Below are positions 22,186 to 32,345 of a stretch of 64,000 nucleotides of DNA, piece by piece (the first letter of the stretch is position 1; each line of letters starts with the position of its first letter). Source of the DNA: Lasiosphaeria ovina (taxonomy: Eukaryota > Ascomycota > Sordariomycetes > Sordariales > Lasiosphaeriaceae); NCBI GenBank assembly GCA_033439765.1, contig JAULSN010000005.1:744001-808000 (forward strand), given 5' to 3'. Both the position numbers and the translations under genes were made by a program. The notes below the pieces were generated by a model, which was not told the DNA's origin, did not search any database, and saw only the letters and a program-made list of their open reading frames with translations.

Positions 22186-22435
22186 GCCGGCTAAACCTCG
22201 GAACATAGGACTCAACGGGAAACTCTGACCGGCTAAACCTCGGGACAATAGATTTACAGCTATTCTACCCCCTCAATACCAAAATAAATTCTCGTAATAG
22301 TTAGATATGTCGATGTTCATAGTCTAATTGTTGGATTTCTAGGGGGCAAGCCCCCTAGGACCCCCAGTACCTACGGCGCTTTTGGCCTGCGGCGCTGAGC
22401 CTGCGGCGCTGAGCCTACGGCGCTAAGCCTGCGGC
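22186..22435 (-). repeat. Right terminal region of the Helitron: direct repeats, palindrome, 14-bp tandem repeats
   Basis: Two copies of CCGGCTAAACCTCGG (about 22187 and 22230), a perfect palindrome CTAGGGGGCAAGCCCCCTAG (22339-22358; 9-bp arms, AA loop), then four 14-bp units of the type CCTGCGGCGCTGAG (22376-22435). Palindromes and short repeats near the ends are known in fungal Helitrons, but the exact 5'-TC terminus is not identified. Confidence 0.5.
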
Positions 22436-22715
22436 GCCTTCCCTTCTTCATGCAGCTTACGCGTCACATCCACTATGGTACCACCAACTGGGAAATTGCT
22501 CCTTCCTAACACAACCACGACATAGCAAAGCGGCATTTGACGGCTCAAGCTGTCCGAGGATTGTCCGATCGACCAGTCCCTGGAGTCCATTTCGACACGG
22601 ACGTAGACTGGCTAATCGTTATGCGAAAAACATTCGGCACCATCGACGTATTATAGAAGACAGCCTCACTACGCCACCTCCGGCTCGCAAGCTCGCCTGC
22701 GGTGGCTCCGCTCAG

Positions 22716-23045
22716 CTGAATTATAGAGATACCTTTAGAGAAGGCCGATAGTAGTCGAGCTACACCAGAATTACAATCCGAGTTGGTAAAGGCGCCAAGC
22801 CACCCATTGGCCAAGCCAATAAAGAAAAGGGATAGAAGCGGTGCAAATTTCCGGAAGAGATGGCGAACTCTGGTTAAAACAGGGTGTGAGCTGCATCAGG
22901 ATTACGGCGCGAGGATTTATTTCTCGATCTCGATACCTAGGACACAAAAAGACTTTGTCTTTCGATCTGGCAAGGAAGTTTCGCCGATATAGCCAACTGA
23001 GCTGGTAAACAACCTTTTCATTTATAGATGGCATAGCTGATGATG
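22716..23045 (+). pseudogene. MADS-box-like protein remnant
   Basis: An open frame without a credible ATG contains KKRDRSGANFRKRWRTLVK then TGCELHQDYGARIYFSI, whose F-x-K-R...L-x-K...E-L...A-x-I spacing fits the MADS-type DNA-binding domain seen in short fungal proteins. A TAG at 22990-22992, after SGKEVSPI, could be a former Trp; the frame stays open past it (PTELVNNLF...). Upstream a TGA closes the frame near 22712. I infer a broken transcription-factor-like gene; homology should be treated as tentative. Confidence 0.4.
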
Positions 23046-23099
23046 ACGATAGGAAATGCTTTATCCTCCGCCAGTCGTAATTACGGGGATTGATGGCAT

Positions 23100-23437
23100 A
23101 GCACAAGGGAACAGAGGTGGGCGGCTTCTGAAAGAGGGCTCTGTTTCCACATGTAAATAGTGTTAGTCATTCCAAGTTGGTGCACATCTAAGTGTGGCAT
23201 CTGCGTGTGCTCGTGCAATAGGCAGGTACTATTGGCGTAAGGGACACAATTAACAGGGTGCGGATGGTGCAAGTGCAATACTAGAAGCGCGAAAAGCGCA
23301 GGCGCGCCAGAAACCAACCAGAGAGGGATGGCGAGTAGCCCTTGGTTGCACTTTTTAGACTAGGTATCAGAATATGAGTTAGACACCCAGATCCCCGGCT
23401 CCAGGCCACACCAGGTAGCGTGTCATCCATGGCGTCT
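23100..23437. other. Intergenic sequence with a dispersed GC-rich repeat
   Basis: No gene recognised. AGATCCCCGGCTCCAGGCC near 23388-23407 is the reverse complement of the block at about 8443-8465. Confidence 0.4.
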
Positions 23438-23790
23438 AGGGGGACCTTGCCGTGCGTTACTAGACACGGTGGAGGCTGTTGGCTGGTATTACTAGACACC
23501 AAGTGGGGGCTGTCCCGCGTTACTAGACACATTGCAGGCCGATGGCTGGTGTTCCTGGACACCATGGGGGGGTATCCCTGCGTTACTAGACACAATGCAG
23601 GCTTATGGCTGGTGTTACTAGACACCGTGGGGGCCTTGCCCTGCGTTACTAGACACAATGCAGGCTTATGGCTGGTGTTAACTTACTAGACACCGTGGGG
23701 GCCTTGCCCTGCGTTACTAGACACGGTACAGGCGGATGGCCGGTGTTACTAGAAACGCTGCGGCCTCTGGGCCGTGTTACCCGATGTCTA
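23438..23790. repeat. Minisatellite of ~64-bp units built on GTTACTAGACAC
   Basis: About five units, each with two half-repeats (GCGTTACTAGACACAATGCA and GGTGTTACTAGACACCGTGG). The GTTACTAGACAC core occurs roughly ten times with substitutions. Both strands show open frames across it only because of the repeat periodicity. Confidence 0.85.
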
Positions 23791-24324
23791 GCAACACCGC
23801 CGGCCACAGGCATGCACTCTAGTAACGACAGGCACAGTCTTTACGTGACGCTGGCACCCATCGTGTGTAAACCGGATCGGCGCCTCTAATTGTGTCCAAT
23901 ATGGGTTTTGGAGGTGTCGTGTGAGCGCCCTCAGTTGCGTCATGTCTGGTGAGCGAGCGCCTCTAAGCCACGTCCTTCTAAGACTTTGAATCACGATCGC
24001 TTCGGTAAGCGCCAATTGTTCACAGTGGATTTCAATTGGAGACTTTCAGCGCTTGTTTAAAAATAGCCACCACTCATTGCCTAATGCATTGGCGCTTGCT
24101 AAAAGTAGATCGCCAAGATTTGCGCAACCACGGCCTCACTCCCATAGAGATTTGGTCTTTCGCGCTTATATTCTACCAACTACTCAGGCTTTGTTCTCGT
24201 CTGTAGCGCGTGGCAACAAGTAAAATACCAAGAAACTGCGGACCACGAGACGTTTGGCAAAACCACGAGTTCTCCGGGTAAATTGCTGACCGAGCAGGTG
24301 CTGCTCCAGCAGGGCCATAGACAC
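23791..24324. other. Intergenic sequence with second copy of dispersed repeat
   Basis: 24025-24110 resembles 8540-8640. No gene recognised. Confidence 0.4.
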
Positions 24325-24652
24325 CCATCTTTCCTGCTTCTGGCTAACCGGAACCCCCCGTCTTTGTGTTTCCAGGTTTCTCTTCTCTGGCTAGCCAGAA
24401 CCCTGCCTTTCTGTTTTCTGGTTAACCAGAACCCCTGCCTCACTGCTCTCTGGTTGACCAGAACCCCTGCCTCGCTGCTCTCTGGTTGACTAGAGCCCCT
24501 GCCCATCTGCTTTCTGGTTAGCTAGAACCCCTGTCTTTCTTTCTGGTTAGCCAGAACCCCTGGCCCTCTCTCTCTGGTCAGCCAGAACCCCTGCCCCGCT
24601 GCTCTCTGGTTAACCAGAGCCCTCGTCTCTCCGCCTTCTGGCCAACCAGCTA
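24325..24652. repeat. Minisatellite of ~33-bp units with a palindromic core CTGGTTAACCAG
   Basis: About ten imperfect units of the form CTGGTTAACCAGAACCCCTG plus CCTCGCTGCTCT. The core is a dyad (CTGG-TTAA-CCAG) and covaries in places (TTGACCAG, TTAGCTAG, GTCAGCCAG). It lies downstream of the JmjC gene's 3' end. Confidence 0.85.
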
Positions 24653-24803
24653 ATGCTAGCCGTTACATGCCCCACATGTTTTTCACCAATAAGGCGTATG
24701 GTAAGGTCGATGCAGTCCAGAGACTTCCAAGTCTAGCTATTCGCATTTACTTCTACCAACCAGGCAGGCGGCACCTTGGTCTTTCTTCGAATTCCTAAGC
24801 CAA

Positions 24804-27356
24804 TTAGCCTTTATCTCCAAATGTCCGCGACAGCCTTACCTTCACAGACGCGAAGAATTGCGTAACTGCAGCTTCGCCACCGAGCTGCTCCACCTCACCT
24901 TCCTCCACTCTGGCTTTGACAAGCTTCGCCACCGCACGAACATATTTCGGCGCGCTCCGTTTCATATCTTCGTTGGTAATGGCTGGGTTCCTCGTCTGAG
25001 CGAGCACGACTTGCATCCATCGCCTGATGTCTGACCACTGAAGAATGTGGCCACCAAGAGCCAACGTCTGATGCTCGCGCACCCGGAAAACAAAGTAAAT
25101 CGTTCCTGGTATGAAAAAAACAGACTGACCAGGCTTGAGGACAATATATCTCCATCGGCCACCTGTATAGCAGCGGGGGTCGGCCATCCACGAATTTCGC
25201 TCCTCCTCTGTTGGACCAGACATCCAGCCGAACCCAATTGACCCTTCCTGGACTGTAATACACGTCGCAAAGCCGTGACTGTCCATGTGCGACACCGTAT
25301 TGTGGCCCCCTTCCGACAACAGGACCCAGTCGAGGACGTTCTTCCACTCATTCCACTGCTGCGCTGATGCTACTACCCTTTCGGCGCTTTCCTCCATCAG
25401 CACCGCATTGCGGACTTGAAGGAGAAGCTGACAGTTCTCGCCCGTCAAGAAGTTCGGCGTGGACTGCGGCAGGGGGCTCTGGACCGACTTGTCGAGGAAG
25501 CCCATTCGCCGGAAAAGCTGAACAATGGGTCTGTCGCCCTTGCTCCATCGGAATTGCTGTTGACCTTCAGTGATTATCGGAGCGTCGTGAGGAGATCCGG
25601 ACTCAGCCAGGCTTGCTGCTTCATCGCCGGTGCAAAGTAGCGCCTCAACTACGCCCTTGCTACTGTCTGTGTTCGGCTGCTCGGCCTTCTCTAGCAACTT
25701 GTAGATAAGTTCGTCGGTTTCCTTGCCGTGGGAGTCTTGCGATGACGTGTGCTGGCTAGATTTCTCCTGCAGCTCAGTAAGGACCCGTCTCCGGTAGGTA
25801 TTATCCGCCATTCGGTCGTGCATCGGTCGGTCTCCAGTAGCATCTGGTCTCGCCATGGGTACAGGAAGGACCTGTGGAGGCGCGTCGAGCCGGGGCCGTT
25901 TTGATACAGGCTGAGTGATATCTGGTAGTGAGGCGGCGCGCCGACGGACGGGGCGATCGGCACCAATGGAAGTTGCCGCGCTCGAGATGTCTGGGTTCCC
26001 CATCAGGGTGGCTTTTTGGGCGAAGGCAATGGCCGATGTCCGTGTCGCAAGAAGCTGGAGATGCGAGCGGCAGAGTTGCGAGAGGAAAGGAGAGAGTTGC
26101 TCTACTGCCTCTGGCCCGAACATAGACTGGTTGTCTAGGGCCAGTAGGAGTGTTGATGGGACCTCGGCCGGACAGCATCGTGGGGGGATCTTTGGGGCCT
26201 TGACTGAGGCAACAAGTCGAGCTTGTTTCGGCTTGGAGGATGCTCCGCCCTTAGACGGCTCGTGGTAGGACAACTCCTTACGTGCACGGAGTGACATTCC
26301 AGGTGGTTTGTCAGGAGTAGCATTTGTATCGTTAGAGCTCTCCGGGAGAGGAGCCTCTGGAGTCGTTGCGGCCGTGTCCTCTGCTGAACCAGTGCTAGAT
26401 TGGTCGTGGCTGGTGGGTGTTGTGGCATCAACACTCTCAGCAAGGAAGGCGTCAATGACCTCAGCCACAATATCGTCTGTATTGGAATCCGTATGACCGG
26501 GTTGCGATGCCGCGAGTGCCAGCATATCTAGCGCCCTTGTATCGTTCTGCCCTGACGGCCCTGTGATGTCGGCACTGTTGGCTTCCGACACCGCTGGCGC
26601 TTCCATAGTACCGGTACCGCCGGGCTCAGGTAGGTCGACAGCAAACTCCTTGTGGACCATGAGACCATACTTATCGAACCCAAAGGCCTCCGGTAAGTCT
26701 TTGGCAGCCAGCTTCTGGCAGGGGAATGGATCTTCGCGCGACCAAGTTCTGAGACTATCCAGATCGGCCTGCTCAATAGGGTTGACCAAAGCCTTTACCG
26801 GGCGTCGCCGCATATCCCTAGACCGTTGAAGCATCGACCAGTTCAGACCGATTACGGCTTCCTCCCACACAGGGACTCTCCGTGCCGTGGTGCGAAGCTG
26901 GTTCCAGTATTTCTCTGTCTTGGAGGCCCACTGGTAGTGCTGGACAACGTCTCGACCCCAACAGCGCACCACCTCCTTCAAAGCAGAGAGGCGCTTGGAT
27001 CCGTTTGTGGCCACCCTAAAGAAGCGATCCCACTGTGCTGCATCGTCCTCTTTGTTTGTCGGCGGCGGCTGGGTCGAGTCTCGGTTTTTGGTCTGCTTCC
27101 GCCGTCTGTACTCGGGGCACTCGCTCGACATGACAAGCAGCTCATCTCGTTTTTGTACGCATAGATCGTATCGCTGCGTATCGGTCTCGCAGAGGCGGAG
27201 TTCTTCGCGGAAGCGGTTGACCTGCGAGGCTTGGTCGGGCGCTAAAACAATCGCATCATCGTCTGGTTCGGCGTTCGGGCGCATTTCGGCGGGCCGGGAC
27301 GGTTCGGCATCGTCCAGACGCGGAACAGGTGGATGCGCCATGTTGAATCCGGTCAT
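24804..27356 (-). CDS. JmjC-domain (cupin-type) protein, 850 aa, intact
   Basis: A single open frame from ATG 27356 to the stop at 24804, with no RIP signature and balanced codon use. Residues 1-600 are mostly low-complexity and polar, with basic patches RRRK (84-87) and SKRPRL (about 485-490) that could act as nuclear localisation signals. The C-terminal JmjC fold lies at about 675-790: GGHNTVSHMDSHGFATCI contains the HxD iron ligands (H690, D692), WRYIVLKPGQSVFFIPGTIY is the typical second half, and the distal His is H770 in LALGGHILQW. JmjC proteins are Fe(II)/2-oxoglutarate dioxygenases, often histone demethylases; the substrate here is unknown, and the Lys that would bind 2-oxoglutarate cannot be assigned by eye. 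It is the largest intact gene in the window and sits alone between a minisatellite and a decayed ATPase gene. The 27437-27525 block upstream recurs in a MITE-like element. Confidence 0.85.
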   Translation of the reverse strand: MTGFNMAHPPVPRLDDAEPSRPAEMRPNAEPDDDAIVLAPDQASQVNRFREELRLCETDTQRYDLCVQKRDELLVMSSECPEYRRRKQTKNRDSTQPPPTNKEDDAAQWDRFFRVATNGSKRLSALKEVVRCWGRDVVQHYQWASKTEKYWNQLRTTARRVPVWEEAVIGLNWSMLQRSRDMRRRPVKALVNPIEQADLDSLRTWSREDPFPCQKLAAKDLPEAFGFDKYGLMVHKEFAVDLPEPGGTGTMEAPAVSEANSADITGPSGQNDTRALDMLALAASQPGHTDSNTDDIVAEVIDAFLAESVDATTPTSHDQSSTGSAEDTAATTPEAPLPESSNDTNATPDKPPGMSLRARKELSYHEPSKGGASSKPKQARLVASVKAPKIPPRCCPAEVPSTLLLALDNQSMFGPEAVEQLSPFLSQLCRSHLQLLATRTSAIAFAQKATLMGNPDISSAATSIGADRPVRRRAASLPDITQPVSKRPRLDAPPQVLPVPMARPDATGDRPMHDRMADNTYRRRVLTELQEKSSQHTSSQDSHGKETDELIYKLLEKAEQPNTDSSKGVVEALLCTGDEAASLAESGSPHDAPIITEGQQQFRWSKGDRPIVQLFRRMGFLDKSVQSPLPQSTPNFLTGENCQLLLQVRNAVLMEESAERVVASAQQWNEWKNVLDWVLLSEGGHNTVSHMDSHGFATCITVQEGSIGFGWMSGPTEEERNSWMADPRCYTGGRWRYIVLKPGQSVFFIPGTIYFVFRVREHQTLALGGHILQWSDIRRWMQVVLAQTRNPAITNEDMKRSAPKYVRAVAKLVKARVEEGEVEQLGGEAAVTQFFASVKVRLSRTFGDKG

Positions 27357-27436
27357 GGTCTGTAGGGTGCGCGGCGGTAGTTTGTTGTAATGGACACGTA
27401 AGAAGGCGTCGCAAATGGCGGTGGCGACCTAATTTA

Positions 27437-27525
27437 CCGATCACTTTTGGACCTGCGCGTGTGGGCCGTCGACGGGCGATATCATTGGTTCTCCTACGGA
27501 TCGGGCGTCACGTCTCACGTGGCCA
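27437..27525. repeat. Block upstream of the JmjC gene, shared with the MITE-like interior (34343-34432)
   Basis: CACTTTTGGACCTGCGCGTG, then GTCGACGGGCGATATCATTGG and GTCACGTCTCACGTGG match 34347-34432 with scattered substitutions and one small gap. It lies 81-169 bp upstream of the JmjC start codon, so promoter function is possible. Confidence 0.75.
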
Positions 27526-28058
27526 CGCATAGCGCGTCGCGAGTCCCCCGCTACTCACGCGACCTCTCTCAACGTCGCGATTATGTGTCGCTCTAGCACA
27601 GTGCGCCTCGGTATCATCTGTGCGAACATTAACTGCTATTCGCAATCAGCCCGTAAGTGACTCACGGGGCGCCTATCGAAGCTCACAGATAACTCTCCAC
27701 AGCGTCTACTACGTGGTTCGATATGATGGAGTGGATGCCCGCTATTCAATAGACTCTTCCCATAACGTTCGCGAAATAATAGAATATATAAACATTCAGC
27801 CATCAGGACCCAAGGGCCTATCGTATTTTCTTTTTTTTTAATCCCTATCACGACGCTATTACCTGGCCACGAAGAAAAAATTGGCAATCTGGTTTAAGCC
27901 CTTTAAGAGAACGAGAAAAGAGATAGCGCAGCAACCCTCCAAATGTGCTTCACCCAACCTGCCCGCCTGAGAAAAATAACGTTATTATTACTATCCGGTT
28001 ACAGGTAAGAACTTCGATTCTCCACTACGCCGGCCCCGTGAAAATCCAAGTGGATGTC
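27526..28058. other. Intergenic sequence
   Basis: Nothing recognisable. A mostly AT-rich stretch lies at about 27740-27900. Confidence 0.4.
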
Positions 28059-30411
28059 TTACTTCGCCGTAATAGATGCCTTTAGGTATTTCTCGCTCAT
28101 TACGTCCTCCTCATACTCGGCCATGGACTGAGCGAGGAATACGATATTCCTTATCTATACGGACTATTAGCGCGGCTTAAGTATAAAAGCAGGTCTCTTA
28201 CCTCTCGGCCATTGATCTTATATTTCGCCAGGCTGGCTATCACATCTCTGCTGAAAGCGGGACGTCCGTGTTTGGTCCGGACTTAGTCGACGAAGAACTT
28301 CCAAACAGCCACGCGCGCCTCTAGCTTCAGCGGTTCGTACCTCGAGGCCAGATGCACCCGGCTGAGCACCGCCTCGTTAAATGCCTGCAGTCGGTTGGTA
28401 GTGAGAAATAGGATGCCATCGTAGTATTCTAGCTCCCGCAAGAACACCGAGACCAGGGCATTGAGTTGCACGTTGTCGGAGCGCTGAGCCAGGAATACAT
28501 CCGCTTCGTCGAGCAGCAAGAGGGCTTTCCAGCGGCTGGCGATCTTGAAGATGGTTTTCAAGATCGGTTCCACCTTCACCGGATCCACTCCAATCTGGCC
28601 AGCCGGGACCTATTTGGTCAGCAAGAAACAGAAACACGGTCGGGGAATACATACTATATACAGCGGAATTCGAGAGCTCTCTACCAGCGTCTCGGCCGTC
28701 AGGGTCTTACCCACGCCCGGCGGCCCACTATCACATATCAGCAGCGGCTCTCGTCGGCTGGGGCGAGACAACGCACTAGAGTAGGCAGTTAATTCCGCGC
28801 CCTTTCCCCTGGACGAGGTCCTTGAAGCCATCTTCTGGAGTGCGCTGCAAGTACGTCTTGGTGAGGGCCAGAATAGGCATCTTCTGGCTTTCCGGAATTC
28901 TCACGTCGTCAAACGAAGACGGGTTCCATTCGACATCGTAGATATTAGTAACGGCAAACTCAACTACGCCCAGTTAGCCAAGGACTGCCGCCGTAATAGG
29001 GGAGAGCCACGAACGGAATATCTTACCCGTTAGGCAGAAGCCCAATATAGTCGGGCTATAGATTAGAAGCTCCTCGGCAGAAAGCCCGTTCGGGTTAAGA
29101 TTAGCGGGCTTAATAGTAGCACACGGCCCAAGAATGGAATATCTTGGCCGGACTTTATGGACCCGCGGGTATGGGTAGTTAGGCTTGTTCTCCTGGAAGC
29201 CGATGGCGTCCACTATGACCCTGCCCTTGACGTATCGGCGGATAGTATCACCCTCGTCGTCAATATAGAACGCCTTACCCTCATACTGTTAGTGGTGGAT
29301 ACCCATCAAGGACGCGAACTTACGGCCATATACTATGAGCTGTCCTCTGACCTCGGCGGCTTCAGGATGGTACTACAGAGGGTATCCAGAGAGGGTCTCG
29401 ATCCGCTTGGCTCCTCTAAAGAGATCGATCTCGATGCCCACAGGGGTTTCCCCGAGGACCGTGCCATCCGTATCCAGGTAACGGGCGTTAATGTACAGGT
29501 ATCTTGAACCATCCCGCCTCTACTTCTCTTCGTAGTAGTTGTAGAGGACGCATCTGGGTGCGGTGGTGCCAGAACAGGTACTGTAAACCTCGGTGTTCGG
29601 CCGGAATAGAGCCCATAATAGGTCGTACGTGATTTCCTGTCGTGTAAGAAGCTCGGCGAGGTGTTGCTCAATCGGGGTGTAGGTAGACTCGACGTAGTCC
29701 ACCAAGATTTCGAGATGCTCTGCAGCAGTAGCGGCCGATGGATTAGTTGTTACGCGCTGGTGGTATGACTCTAACTCCTTCCAGACGTGAAAGAGAACGT
29801 GCCGTTCCATCTATGCAGGAGTTAGCAACCACGCACTAAAGCGTCTCATGGCTCGTACCGAAGGAGTGAGATCAGCCAGGGAGACACTACGTATGTCTTG
29901 GCAGATCTCACGTAGAGCGTCGCGTATGAACGCAGATTTGATATCGATGAACGATATCGTTTTATAAGTAGTTTTGTCTGCAGTCATATCAGCAACCGCA
30001 AGCCAGCCGGATAGTCGCCGTACCAATTCTGTCACGAACAACAAACAGGTATTGATCGAGTTCGTTGGAGTCTGAGCCGGATGACTCGGCAATCTTGTAC
30101 TTGCCAGATTGTTCGTTCCAGCTGCCACAGTTAGCCTTCACTTCGTGATTATCACATCAGCACTCACGTTTCATCCACACGCTTGTACTCCAGCTTCGAT
30201 GCCCGTTCAGCTGGCGGCTGTTCGTTGCTTGGGCCTTCTTCGACGCAGCCGAGATGTTTGGTACAGCCTTCGAAGTTATAAGTGCATCGACGGCCGCTAC
30301 AAACTGATTTACCAGGTCCGATACTCCATCTTGCTCTGTGTCACCAGGAGCAGATGCGGAGGGGGCGTCCGTTTTACGGACGGTGTTTCGGGGTGTGACT
30401 TGTAGGGCCAT
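28059..30411 (-). pseudogene. Fungal AAA+ ATPase with DUF7025-type N-terminal region, broken
   Basis: On the minus strand, in order: start MALQVTPRN (ATG 30411); ASKLEYKRVDETWNEQSGKYK across a canonical 46-nt intron (30122-30167: GTGAGT...GCTAAC...CAG); an EITYDLLWALFRPNTEVYS segment (about 29570-29650) and the RGAKRIETL, GRKFASLMG and YEGKAFYIDDEGD segments typical of the DUF7025/AAA family; Walker A GPPGVGKTLTAE (about 28685-28720); Walker B ALLLLDEADVFLAQR (about 28490-28535); FLTTNR; and NGRE. An AEYEEDVMSEKYLKAS end runs to TAA 28059-28061 after a probable second intron (28150-28201). Damage consists of in-frame TAG/TAA at about 29811, 29519, 29372, 29289 and 28977, frameshifts in the N-terminal part and before Walker A, and a stop after Walker A. 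Such proteins are ATP-driven remodelers of unknown substrate. This copy is dead. Confidence 0.85.
30122..30167 (-). other. Retained spliceosomal intron of the AAA pseudogene
   Basis: Donor GTGAGT, branch-point GCTAAC, acceptor CAG; 46 nt. Removing it joins GAA-AC to C-TGG and continues the family-typical sequence, so the copy is genomic and not a retrocopy. Confidence 0.75.
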
Positions 30412-32345
30412 GGCGAAGCGGCGATTGATTGGCACGGTCGCTCGATGGGGATCTCAAAAAGTGCCAGGTATGTAAGCGGATGTGAGTGAGAGTCTCCCAT
30501 ATTATATACGGGTCTCTAGCTGCTTCCGCAGGCGACCGCACAACCACCTGCTATGTCTGCGTCTGCATTATGCCAATCTGTGTGAACAATCTGTCGTGTT
30601 TCTCGTAGCAAGTTGTCTGGTGGCTGTGTGAGATCCATTCACTCCCCGATGCGTTGGCCTGAGATTGCTCCATATCCGTAGTACCTGGACCAATCCGTTC
30701 GCCTGCTCGGGACATTTTTACCGCTTTCCGCACACAGAGCTTTGCACCTAGAGTGCTTAAAACTTTGCACTTGCACCGAGGTCAGGCGCGCTGAAAAGCG
30801 TACACTTGCACTTGCACCAGAGTGCTTAAAACCGTGCACCTGCACCTACAAACCCGCACCACAGCGGGCGGGAATACAACCTGCCACCCATTAAAATGAT
30901 TGGTTACTAACAGACGCAGGAACGCATCTATCGCGAATGTCCAGAACACGTACTTATGGTGATTTGGCTAAACGGGATTGGCTATAGCTCGCGTTTGATT
31001 GACAGCGCACTCCCAACGGACAAAAATTGGAGGACTGCGCATACAAATGACTTCGGCGTCGGCGCAAGCTTAATCCGATTCAGGGCCTCGGGGTAAACTT
31101 ATGCCGCCCCAGGCTCCTCCTCCTCGTCAGGCTCTCTCCCATAGCATATTGTACAGCCGTCATGGATACCATTCAATGCTTCGTATGCTCCACGCAATTC
31201 CCAACACAAGTGGAGTTACGCGAGCATACGTGGTCATATCAAGTAAGAGTGCGAGTGCAGTTGCTATAAGCTTTTCTAACGCGTCGTAGACCGAAATCAT
31301 AAAGCTGGTCGCGAGACTGCATGACCTGCTTGCGCATCGTGGTGCAGAACCCAGTGATGCTGCCGAGCATTCCGACAATGGCGATAGCGCTCAACAGCGA
31401 GACAACACGGTCACCTCACCGATTAGCACGGACCAAACATCCGCATCTATTATTCAGACAAGCGAGTATAAGGAACCGTCCACAAAGCGAGTACAACCGA
31501 CCAAGGGGAGTGGCTCGGCAAACGGTAACATTGCATTCGAATACCCCTATTCAAGCTATGAGGGCCAGCACAAGACGTTTACCAGGCAACAGGATCTTGG
31601 CAGACACTATACCATACGTACGCCCCCCATTCTTAGATAATAGTATATATCACCTAATGAAGTAAACACAGATCTCTCATATAACGAGTTCTGCCTATAC
31701 TACTCTACTACTTATACCCAAGCGAGCAAGTACATCGCACATAAGTGTACGACTGAAGGTCCACACAACTAGCTGGAATATGCGAAAGTACGGGTCGAAG
31801 CATTACGCAGCGATGCGAAACCGGAGTTGGATCGAAGGAAGACCAAGCGGGTCGGTAACGCGGCGTATCCAGGTCCAAGCCAGCCAAAGAGGCGAAAATC
31901 AACCCGTCCAGGTGACAGTCATAGAAGTATGGATCAATCCACCTCGCCTCTGGCTTAAGAGGTTCTGTCTGAATCTTAACTCGAAACCGCAGATAACGGT
32001 GACAGCGGAGCCAGCTCATTCACGAAGAGAGCGGACCCAGACCAATCTACCTCCATACATTCTCACAATGTATATCTGTCTCACTTCCAGTCAGCCCACC
32101 CGATCCGCCCGCTGTTCTTGCCGGTTGACATGAGTTGGCAAAGTCAAATCGATGAGTTTCCGACTCCATTATGGCCCATACAACGGATCGACAGGACGCA
32201 GTCCTCGGCTTTCTTCCCTGCAGACGGTGGATCGGGTTTAGAACCAGTCGGAGCATCGCATTCGAATCAAGACACACTGGAAGATCTGTCGCAAGTCGAA
32301 CACGCCATAGCTTCCTACCAGTCCTCTCTCCACATGTGACCATCC
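30412..32345. other. Gene-poor stretch with decayed coding-like fragments
   Basis: A ~55-bp direct repeat (AGAGTGCTTAAAAC...TGCACTTGCACC) occurs twice at about 30738-30850. Minus-strand frames at about 31160-31440 (one reads SITGFCTTMRKQVMQSRDQL) and 31900-32020 look protein-like but are short and broken, and I do not recognise them. Nothing here is supportable as a gene. Confidence 0.35.

Larger units (their letters stand above)
9480..22370 (-). mobile_element. Rep-helicase Helitron, RIPed, split by a family B gypsy element (14911-21804)
   Basis: The minus strand carries a RepHel protein in two parts, 21805-about 22010 (N-terminal) and 9514-14910. The rest of the interval is the inserted retrotransposon. 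The true termini are not resolved: the 5' end (right) should lie near the perfect palindrome at 22339-22358 and the tandem repeats at 22376-22435; the 3' end (left) should lie between about 9290 and 9510. CpA depletion covers 9500-14910 and 21805-about 22100, so the Helitron was exposed to RIP as a repeat. Confidence 0.85.

Noticed and set aside
22339..22358. Rho-independent terminator
   Set aside because: The GC-rich dyad without a U-run in a fungal nuclear genome is better explained as a Helitron-end structure.
24325..24652. CRISPR-like array of palindromic repeats
   Set aside because: The repeats are imperfect, the intervals between dyads are themselves repeated rather than unique spacers, and the context is a eukaryotic genome without cas genes.
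24895..27164. Several overlapping frames within the JmjC gene region
   Set aside because: Shadows of the 850-codon gene in other frames, with no independent support.
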